From the NCBI GenBank assembly GCA_017527625.1, contig JAFXPV010000066.1:1-5213 (forward strand): a stretch of 5,213 nucleotides of DNA, in the 5' to 3' direction. This document shows, one piece after another, positions 1 to 5,213 of this stretch. Made by a program: the position numbers and the translations under genes. The DNA is from Bacteroidales bacterium (GTDB taxonomy: Bacteria; Bacteroidota; Bacteroidia; Bacteroidales; UBA932). The notes below the pieces were generated by a model. The model searched no databases, was not told where the DNA came from, and saw nothing but the letters and a program-made list of their open reading frames with translations. Within the stretch, counting starts at the first letter, position 1, and each line of letters starts with the position of its first letter.

Positions 1-2807
1 GCAGAAGCCTTCTCCAGGGCCCTTTCATATTCTTCGTAGACTCCGGCTTCGGTACGGGCTTCCACCAGTGCTTCCTGGAGTATCTTCTGATATGTCTCGA
101 AGCCCATCTCGGCGATGAAACCGCTCTGCTCGGCACCCAGCAGGTTGCCGGCGCCGCGGATGTCCAGGTCCTGCATCGCTATGTTGAAGCCGCTGCCGAG
201 GTCGCTGAAGGTCTCGATGGCCCTCAGGCGGCGCCTTGCATCGTCGGAGATAGATGTCATAGGAGGCACTATCAGATAGCAGTAGGCCTTGCGGTTGCTG
301 CGTCCCACGCGTCCCCTGAGCTGATGAAGGTCGCTCAGGCCGAAGTTCTGGGCCTGGTTGATTATTATTGTGTTGACGTTGGGTATGTCGATGCCGTTCT
401 CTATGATGGTGGTGCAGATGAGCACGTCATAATCCCCGTCAATGAAGTCCAGAAGCGTTTTTTCGAGGTCTTCTCCCTCCATCTGGCCGTGTCCTATGCA
501 GGTGCGGATGCCTGGGCATATGCGGCGGATGATGTCTTCCACCGACAGGATGTCCTCAACCTTGTTATGAAGGAAGAATACCTGGCCTCCGCGTTCCACC
601 TCGGTCATTATTATGTCGCGGATGGTGTCTTCGTTGAAGTCGATGAGTTCAGTGGAGATAGGTATCCTGTTGGGGGGAGGAGTGTTTATGATGGACAGGT
701 CGCGGCTTCCGAGCAGCGAGAACTGCAGAGTACGCGGTATGGGAGTAGCCGAGAGCGTCAGCGTGTCGACGTTGCTGCGCAGGCTGCGTAGTTTTTCCTT
801 GGCCGAAACGCCGAATTTCTGCTCCTCGTCGACTATCAGCAGGCCGAGATCCTTGAAGTGCAGGTTCTTGTTGAGGATGCGGTGGGTGCCGATGAGGATG
901 TCTATCTTGCCGGCAGCCAGTTTTTCTCCGATTTCCTTCACCTGCTGGGCGGTCTTCTGCCGGCTAAGGTATTCCACGTTGCAGGGGAAATCCCTGAGGC
1001 GGCCGCTGAAGGTCTGGTAGTGCTGGAAGGCAAGGATGGTCGTGGGCACGAGCAGGGCCACCTGCTTTCCGTCGCAAACGGCCTTGAAAGCCGCACGGAC
1101 AGCTATTTCGGTCTTTCCGAAGCCCACGTCGCCGCAGATGAGGCGGTCCATCGGATGGGGACTCTCCATATCCTGCTTCACGGCCGCGGTGGCTTTCTGC
1201 TGGTCGGCGGTGTCTTCGTACATAAACGAAGCCTCGAGTTCCTGCTGCAGGTAGTTGTCGGGGCTGAAAGCGAAGCCGCGGGAGCTCATCCTCTCGCTGT
1301 AGAGCTTTATGAGGTCTGCGGCGATGTCCTTCAGTTTCGACTTGGTCTTGTGCTTGAGCGTCTCCCAGGCCTTTGTGCCCAGTTTGTTGACCTTCGCGGG
1401 AGTGCCGTCGGCCGATTTGTATTTGCTGATGCGGTGGATGCCGTGGATCGACACGAAAATCACGTCGCCGTCCTTGTAGATCAGTTTCACGGCTTCCTGC
1501 ATCTTGTCGCCTATCACAGTCTTCACGAGGCCTCCGAACTGGCCGATGCCGTGGTCGATGTGCACCACATAGTCGCCTATGTTGAAGCTCATCAGGTCGT
1601 TGATGGTGAGTCTTTCGGCAGGAGCCACTTCTCGGCGCACCTTTATCTTGTGGTAGCGCTCGAATATCTGATGGTCGGTGTAGTAGCAGTTCTTGGAAAT
1701 GCAGTCCACATAGCCCTCGTGCAGCGACAGGTCGAGGAATGCGGGAGGTATGATGGCCTGCGAGGAGGAGAACTCCCTGAGCACCTGCTGCATTCGGAAA
1801 ATCTGGTTGGGATTGACCGAAAGGATGTTGACCTTGTAGCCCTTCTCCTGCTTGTCGGCTATGTCGTGCACCAGGATCTCGAAGTTCTTGTTGAAGACCG
1901 GCTGGGGCAGGGTCTTGACCTCTGCGGGCTGCAGGAGCTTCTCATAGCCGGAAGTGCCGAGCTGCTGCTCCACAAAGTCATTTTCCATCCAGATGACGGC
2001 CCTCGAGGGCAGCACATCCTCTATTCCCACATAATCTTTCTCTTCGAAGTTGCTGTAGAGGTCTGGGCATATCTCCACCTGCTGAAGGTTGTCGGTGCTG
2101 CGCTGGCTGTCGACTTCGAAATGGGATATGCTCTCCACCTCGTCGCCGAAGAAGTCAACCCTGTAGGGCTGGTTGTCGGCGAAAGAGAATATGTCAATGA
2201 TGGAACCGCGGAGGGCGAATTCTCCGGGCCTGGTGACGAAATCGGCCTTGGTGAAGCCTATGGCCTGCAGCACGCCCTTGAGCGTTTCGTGGCCGATACG
2301 CTGGCCGACGCCGATGGAGACTACGTTTTCGCGGGTGGTTTTCTTGCGGAGCACCTTTTCCCTGAGGGAATCGAGGTAGCAGACCACCACGGTCTGGTCT
2401 CGGCCTGCCTTGCGGTCGCGCAGTCCGTCGCCGATGTCGACCGAGCGGCAGGATCCCAGGGCCTGGGGCAGGTCGTCGCAGCCGACCTTCGCCGAAAAGT
2501 TCTCTATCGCTGCGAGCGCAGATGTGCGCTGCACCTTTTCGGACACGCCTTTGAGCGATTCCTTGGATCGTTCTTCGCCGGAAAGCGGCAGGTAATATAC
2601 GTTTTCTTCGTCAAAGAAATTGTAGATGTCGCTGGTGAAGAAGAGGGCCTGCTTCTTGGTCTCCATTACGACCAGATGCAAGGCTTTGTTTTTCAGTTGT
2701 TTCGCGATTTTTGAGAAATAGACGGCCTTCGCCGAGACAGCGCCCCGGACTTTTTCGAGGTTGACAAACCAGTTTGCCTGCGAAAATGTGTTCTGACCCC
2801 CGGTCAT
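1..2807 (-). CDS. mfd: Transcription-repair coupling factor Mfd (C-terminus beyond window)
   Basis: Mfd is a cytosolic ATP-driven DNA translocase that pushes stalled RNA polymerase off damaged DNA and recruits UvrA for nucleotide excision repair. I translated 935 uninterrupted codons by hand. In order they show a UvrB-like N-terminal module (PGEFALRGSIIDIFSF at 194-209, GDEVESI at 221-227), a CarD-like RNA-polymerase-interacting domain (GDYVVHIDHGIGQFGG from 411, to about 460), and the helicase core. The core has FMYEDTADQ at 528-536, Walker A GDVGFGKTE at 559-567, LVPTT at 586-590, DEEQ at 660-663, SATPIPRT at 686-693, TTIIENGIDIP at 799-809 and RGRVGRS at 831-837. The translocation motif RGAGNLLG begins at 884. 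DEEQ, rather than the DEEH of Escherichia coli, is as I recall usual in Bacteroidetes. The family is about 1100-1150 residues, so some 170-200 residues (the C-terminal UvrA-masking domain) lie off the left edge. The start is fixed: the only ATG after the in-frame stop at 2856-2858 is at 2807. There is no Shine-Dalgarno sequence. It is divergent from coaX. Confidence 0.98.
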   Translation of the reverse strand, partial: MTGGQNTFSQANWFVNLEKVRGAVSAKAVYFSKIAKQLKNKALHLVVMETKKQALFFTSDIYNFFDEENVYYLPLSGEERSKESLKGVSEKVQRTSALAAIENFSAKVGCDDLPQALGSCRSVDIGDGLRDRKAGRDQTVVVCYLDSLREKVLRKKTTRENVVSIGVGQRIGHETLKGVLQAIGFTKADFVTRPGEFALRGSIIDIFSFADNQPYRVDFFGDEVESISHFEVDSQRSTDNLQQVEICPDLYSNFEEKDYVGIEDVLPSRAVIWMENDFVEQQLGTSGYEKLLQPAEVKTLPQPVFNKNFEILVHDIADKQEKGYKVNILSVNPNQIFRMQQVLREFSSSQAIIPPAFLDLSLHEGYVDCISKNCYYTDHQIFERYHKIKVRREVAPAERLTINDLMSFNIGDYVVHIDHGIGQFGGLVKTVIGDKMQEAVKLIYKDGDVIFVSIHGIHRISKYKSADGTPAKVNKLGTKAWETLKHKTKSKLKDIAADLIKLYSERMSSRGFAFSPDNYLQQELEASFMYEDTADQQKATAAVKQDMESPHPMDRLICGDVGFGKTEIAVRAAFKAVCDGKQVALLVPTTILAFQHYQTFSGRLRDFPCNVEYLSRQKTAQQVKEIGEKLAAGKIDILIGTHRILNKNLHFKDLGLLIVDEEQKFGVSAKEKLRSLRSNVDTLTLSATPIPRTLQFSLLGSRDLSIINTPPPNRIPISTELIDFNEDTIRDIIMTEVERGGQVFFLHNKVEDILSVEDIIRRICPGIRTCIGHGQMEGEDLEKTLLDFIDGDYDVLICTTIIENGIDIPNVNTIIINQAQNFGLSDLHQLRGRVGRSNRKAYCYLIVPPMTSISDDARRRLRAIETFSDLGSGFNIAMQDLDIRGAGNLLGAEQSGFIAEMGFETYQKILQEALVEARTEAGVYEEYERALEKAS

Positions 2808-2840
2808 TTGATGCGAAGATATAAAAATTCTGTATATTTG
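2807..2840 (+). promoter_or_regulatory. Candidate Bacteroidetes-type promoter for coaX and downstream genes
   Basis: TATATTTG at 2833-2840 is an exact match to the Bacteroidetes -7 element TAnnTTTG. A TTTG at 2807-2810 could be the -33 element, but the 22-bp spacer is a few bases longer than the usual 19-21. The -33 element starts on the first base of the divergent mfd start codon. Transcription would begin at about 2843-2847, leaving only about 11-15 nt before the coaX ATG at 2858. That is too short for a ribosome-binding site, and none is seen. The -7 match is sound; the -33 assignment is less certain. Confidence 0.55.
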
Positions 2841-2842
2841 TG

Positions 2843-2863
2843 GTTCATTGCCAAATTATGAAC
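2843..2863. repeat. Small inverted repeat spanning the coaX start codon
   Basis: GTTCAT (2843-2848) and ATGAAC (2858-2863) are perfect 6-bp inverted copies separated by 9 bp. The right arm contains the coaX ATG. In RNA it could form a weak hairpin that hides the start codon, provided transcription begins at or before 2843; in DNA it could be a small operator just downstream of the coaX -7 element. A repeat this short turns up by chance fairly often, so its role is unproven. Confidence 0.3.
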
Positions 2864-2883
2864 ATATTAATTGACATAGGCAA
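2852..2883 (-). promoter_or_regulatory. Weak candidate promoter for mfd, overlapping the coaX start
   Basis: Read on the minus strand, TTG (2883-2881) is followed after 21 bp by ATAATTTG (2859-2852). This resembles the Bacteroidetes -33 / -7 pair, TTTG and TAnnTTTG. The TTTG half is exact but the upstream TA is displaced by one base. Transcription would begin around 2845 and give a leader of about 40 nt before the mfd ATG at 2807. No better match was found on this strand in the divergent gap. If real, the promoter lies across the coaX start codon and first codons. This is an inference from a degenerate pattern and could be chance. Confidence 0.2.
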
Positions 2884-3676
2884 CACTTCCTGCAAGGTGG
2901 CTTTCTGCCCGGCCCATCCGTCAGAGCGTCTGGCCGGAGCCGACGTTATGCGTTTCGCCACCCAGAAGGAATCCATCTCATATGTGCGACAGCGTCTGGG
3001 ACGCCGCAAGGCCGACAACATCGTGCTGAGCAACGTTCGCAACCGGAGCCTCTACCTCGAGAAGATGCTCGAGCTCAAGTGCGGGAACTTCATCAACTTC
3101 GACGAGGACTTCGTGAAGGACCTGATAGAAAAGAAGAAGCCCGCCCCCGCAGATCCGCTGACCGTTCTCGCTCATATGCCTCTGGGAATGGGTGCCGACC
3201 GGATGGCTGCCATCTTCGGCGCCGAGGTGCTCTATCCGCTCCAGGACAAACTGGTTTTCGATTTCGGCACAGCAACGACAGTGGAATTCATCGACGCAGT
3301 ACGCGACGAGGCCGATCCTTCGGTGGTCTATCCCTACTACAGGGGCGGCTCGATATCCCTCGGCCTGCGCACCCGCTACCGTGCCCTGAGCCACTATACG
3401 GCCAAGATTCCCTACCTCAATCCGGACGATTTCCTGGACAGCCACGACATCAATTCAATCGACAGCGTGGGCTATGACCTGGACACCGCCCTGGCCGCCG
3501 GCAATATTCTCGGCATAATGTTTGAAATAAAAGGCTACGTCGCCGCTCATCCGACGCGCAAGCTCATACTCACCGGAGGCAATTCAGCCCGTTTTGCCGA
3601 AGGTCTGGACGGAAAGGCGACAGTTGAGCAGGACCTGGTCCTGATAGGTTTGGAGGCTGTTTTGGAATTGTTATGA
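2858..3676 (+). CDS. coaX: Type III pantothenate kinase
   Basis: CoaX phosphorylates pantothenate (vitamin B5) with ATP to give 4'-phosphopantothenate, the first step of coenzyme A synthesis in the cytosol. The 272-residue product has the normal length and the ASKHA-fold motifs of the type III family. These are DIGNT at 6-10 (nucleotide phosphate binding), GADR at 112-115 (its Asp115 corresponds to the proposed catalytic base), DFGTATT at 135-141, GGSISLGLRTR at 163-173 and LTGGN at 238-242. The third motif usually reads GG-x-I-x-PG; here Leu168 stands where Pro is typical, probably a harmless variant. I chose ATG 2858 over an in-frame GTG at 2840: homologues begin directly with M-N-x-I-DIGNT, and 2840 is the last base of the promoter -7 element. 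The stop overlaps the next gene's start as ATGA (3673-3676), which suggests translational coupling. This enzyme class is not feedback-inhibited by CoA, unlike type I, so control would be at expression level. Confidence 0.96.
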   Translation: MNILIDIGNTSCKVAFCPAHPSERLAGADVMRFATQKESISYVRQRLGRRKADNIVLSNVRNRSLYLEKMLELKCGNFINFDEDFVKDLIEKKKPAPADPLTVLAHMPLGMGADRMAAIFGAEVLYPLQDKLVFDFGTATTVEFIDAVRDEADPSVVYPYYRGGSISLGLRTRYRALSHYTAKIPYLNPDDFLDSHDINSIDSVGYDLDTALAAGNILGIMFEIKGYVAAHPTRKLILTGGNSARFAEGLDGKATVEQDLVLIGLEAVLELL

Positions 3677-4992
3677 AAAAGATGATGAAAAAGTTTTTCA
3701 TATTGATAGCGGTTCTGACTGTGACGCTGCCTGCAGCGGCTCAGGAAGCCTTCTCATCATATTCTCCTTATTCACTGTTCGGTCTCGGACAGCTCGAAAC
3801 GGTGGGTGACCAGAACACCGCTGCGATGGGTGGCATCGGAGTAGGTCTCCGCGACCCGAACCTCATCAACCTCCTCAATCCCGCAGCCGTGACCGCCCGT
3901 GACGCAGACGCCTTTATGCTGGACTTCGGCCTCAAGCAGTCAAATATGCTTTTCGCAGGTGCCGATGCCAACGGCAATCTCGCCCGCAGCGCCAAGAACC
4001 TCTTCAATATCGACCACATCGTGGCTTCGTTCCCCATCTACAAGCATTCTGCTTTCAGGGTGGGCGTGATGCCGTTCAGCAATACCGGCTACGCCTTTAT
4101 GTACCACGAGGACAAGGATCCGGTAATCGCCAGCCTCGGTGACGTGCAGTACTTCCGCGCGGGCCAGGGCGGCATCAACCAGCTCTTCGCCGGTGCAGGC
4201 GTCACCCTTTTCGACCGCCTGAGCCTCGGAGCAGACGGTATATTCTATATAGGTACGATCAAGCGCAACTCTTCTACATATTTCACGACCAATACCTTCC
4301 AGCGCACAGCTTCCAGGAACTGGACCACGGTGCTCCGCGGTCTGTCGGCAAAGGCCGGCATCCAGTATGAGCAGCCCCTCGGAGAAACAATGTCGCTGAC
4401 GGTCGGAGCCACATACAGGCTCGGCTCCGAGGTCAAGGGAGAGTTCCGCGACCTCGCCTATGCCAGCGGCGGCAACTACGCCGACACCACGATCAACGTG
4501 AAAAAGCAGGTTGCCTACAGCATCCCCCAGGAAATGGCGGCAGGTTTCACCCTGCGCAAGAGCGGCGTATGGATGTTCGGTTTCGACTACACCCGCCAGG
4601 ACTGGACCGGCAGCGTGTTCGACCCTACTCCCGGAGTGAACTTCTCTCCAGGACTCGCAGAGTCGTTCAACGCCGGCTTCGAGATAATTCCCAACAGATA
4701 TGACGTGCGCTACTACCTGCGTACGGTGACATACCGCATCGGTGCTTACCACAAGAACCAGTACATTATGCTGGACGGAAAGCCCGTCACCACCAACGGC
4801 ATCACACTCGGCTTCGCATTGCCCGTCTACAACCGCCGCACTTCGGTATCGGTGGCCGTGGACCTCGGTCAGACTTCTCTTGCGGGAGCCGCCAGCCTCA
4901 CCTCCCCGGGCAACATCAGGGAGCGTTACGTGAAGATATCTCTGGGCCTGAACCTCTTGGACATCTGGTTCCAGAAAGTTTTGTACAACTGA
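3673..4992 (+). CDS. Outer-membrane beta-barrel protein of unknown function (Bacteroidetes SPYS-x-FGLG type)
   Basis: This predicted secreted protein has 439 residues. Residues 1-23 form a signal peptide: a lysine-rich start (MKKMMKKF), a hydrophobic stretch (FILIAVLTVTLP) and an AAA|Q cleavage site. The mature part opens with SPYSLFGLGQLE at 31-42, then AMGGIGVGLRDPN (51-63) and INLLNPAA (65-72). I recognise this opening from a Bacteroidetes outer-membrane family distantly like FadL/OmpP1 porins. The rest alternates polar and hydrophobic residues with many Gly, Tyr and Phe, as in amphipathic beta strands, for example near 230-250 and 300-310. The C-terminus ends DIWFQKVLYN, not in the terminal Phe of classical porins. 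The start codon overlaps the coaX stop by 4 bp, so it probably needs coaX translation. In-frame ATGs at 3682 and 3685 are alternatives and would still leave a signal peptide. Its substrate and function are unknown; transport of a hydrophobic compound or an envelope-structure role are only possibilities. The barrel class is fairly secure. Confidence 0.85.
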   Translation: MKKMMKKFFILIAVLTVTLPAAAQEAFSSYSPYSLFGLGQLETVGDQNTAAMGGIGVGLRDPNLINLLNPAAVTARDADAFMLDFGLKQSNMLFAGADANGNLARSAKNLFNIDHIVASFPIYKHSAFRVGVMPFSNTGYAFMYHEDKDPVIASLGDVQYFRAGQGGINQLFAGAGVTLFDRLSLGADGIFYIGTIKRNSSTYFTTNTFQRTASRNWTTVLRGLSAKAGIQYEQPLGETMSLTVGATYRLGSEVKGEFRDLAYASGGNYADTTINVKKQVAYSIPQEMAAGFTLRKSGVWMFGFDYTRQDWTGSVFDPTPGVNFSPGLAESFNAGFEIIPNRYDVRYYLRTVTYRIGAYHKNQYIMLDGKPVTTNGITLGFALPVYNRRTSVSVAVDLGQTSLAGAASLTSPGNIRERYVKISLGLNLLDIWFQKVLYN

Positions 4993-5010
4993 TACTATTT
5001 TATAAATTTG
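4980..5010 (+). promoter_or_regulatory. Bacteroidetes-type promoter for the downstream TPR gene
   Basis: TTTG at 4980-4983, a 19-bp spacer and TAAATTTG at 5003-5010 match both elements and the spacing of the Bacteroidetes primary-sigma promoter (TTTG, then TAnnTTTG). The -33 element lies in the last codons of the outer-membrane protein gene. Transcription should start at about 5013-5017, giving an A/C-rich leader of about 13-17 nt without a Shine-Dalgarno sequence. The rest of the 37-bp gap (4993-5029) shows no stem-loop terminator, so read-through from the upstream genes is also likely. Confidence 0.7.
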
Positions 5011-5029
5011 CCAAATAACCACAACGAAA

Positions 5030-5213
5030 ATGAAAAAAGTAGCAACATTAATCCTTGCACTCGTCGCAGTCCTTCCTGCATTCGCACAGAAGTATGGAAC
5101 CGGACAGGACAGTGTAGATTGCGTAGTGAACCTTTCTTACTACAGAGAATATCTTAAACAGAACGATATGGCCAACGCCATTTCTCCCTGGAGGAAGGCC
5201 ATCGCCGTGTGCC
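5030..5213 (+). CDS. Secreted TPR-type protein, N-terminal 61 codons only
   Basis: Only the beginning of this gene is in the window; the right edge cuts it. It starts MKKVATLILALVAVLP and has a signal peptide with an AFA|Q cleavage site after residue 19, so the product is exported to the periplasm or cell surface. The next segment, KYGTGQDSVDC at 21-31 followed by a helical NLSYYREYLKQNDMANAISPWRKA stretch split over residues 34-57, resembles the N-terminus of Bacteroidetes tetratricopeptide-repeat proteins. The helix-turn-helix spacing, with aromatic and small residues (Tyr-x-x-Tyr, Ala, Trp), fits the first repeat. TPR arrays bind other proteins, but no partner can be read from this fragment. 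Gene order after coaX and the outer-membrane protein, as I recall it in other Bacteroidales, includes a TPR protein and envelope-assembly genes, which supports the call. The A-rich bases before ATG replace a Shine-Dalgarno sequence. Confidence 0.75.
   Translation, partial: MKKVATLILALVAVLPAFAQKYGTGQDSVDCVVNLSYYREYLKQNDMANAISPWRKAIAVC

Noticed and set aside
324..1020. Overlapping plus-strand open frames of 155 and 135 codons
   Set aside because: They lie over the helicase motifs of mfd and encode no recognisable protein.
858..2714. A 618-codon open frame on the plus strand, antisense to mfd
   Set aside because: The minus strand encodes a complete set of Mfd motifs through this whole stretch. 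The antisense product is a low-complexity mix rich in Val, Leu, His, Asp and Glu with no recognisable domain, as expected when GC-rich third positions suppress stops in the opposite frame.
2840..2857. Upstream GTG start that would add six residues to CoaX
   Set aside because: The GTG begins on the last base of the -7 element, before the expected transcript start, and homologues begin at the DIGNT-preceding Met.
2978..3445. A 155-codon minus-strand open frame opposite coaX
   Set aside because: It is antisense to the conserved catalytic motifs of coaX and has no family resemblance; a codon-bias shadow.
3940..5022. A 360-codon open frame on the minus strand, antisense to the outer-membrane protein gene
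   Set aside because: The plus strand has a signal peptide and family motifs. The antisense translation has no domain and the same codon-bias composition as the shadow of mfd.
4993..5029. Possible terminator between the outer-membrane protein and TPR genes
   Set aside because: The gap is AT-rich but has no inverted repeat able to form a stem; its T-run belongs to the promoter.

Overview
The window looks like ordinary chromosomal DNA from a member of the Bacteroidetes, probably the order Bacteroidales. Four things point there. The proteins resemble Bacteroidales versions of their families (Mfd with a DEEQKFG helicase motif II, a type III pantothenate kinase, an SPYS-x-FGLG outer-membrane protein). 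The secreted proteins have signal peptides cut just before Gln. Two start regions lack a Shine-Dalgarno sequence. Two sites match the TTTG / TAnnTTTG promoter pattern read by the Bacteroidetes primary sigma factor. Codons are rich in G/C at third positions yet ATA and AGG are used freely, which would fit a GC-richer lineage such as Rikenellaceae or an uncultured relative. The genus cannot be fixed from this sequence.

Layout. Positions 1-2807 on the minus strand hold the first 935 codons of mfd, the transcription-repair coupling factor; its C-terminus lies beyond the left edge. A 50-bp divergent gap (2808-2857) separates it from a rightward group: coaX (2858-3676, type III pantothenate kinase), an outer-membrane beta-barrel protein of unknown function (3673-4992, overlapping coaX by 4 bp), and after a 37-bp gap a secreted TPR-type protein (from 5030, cut by the right edge). 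No RNA gene, mobile element, CRISPR array or convincing terminator is visible, and no stretch over 300 bp lacks a gene.

How the parts relate. Mfd is a cytosolic DNA-repair motor and is transcribed away from the other genes. coaX makes 4'-phosphopantothenate, the first committed step of coenzyme A synthesis. It is probably translationally coupled to the outer-membrane protein gene, a pairing I recall from other Bacteroidales genomes. The TPR gene has its own well-formed promoter, with the -33 element inside the end of the preceding gene, so it can be expressed independently as well as by read-through.

I found no clearly new biological system. The points most worth checking are the compact divergent promoter region, with a small inverted repeat over the coaX start, and the uncharacterised envelope proteins linked to coaX. 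Several very long antisense open frames (618 and 360 codons) are best explained as codon-bias shadows.
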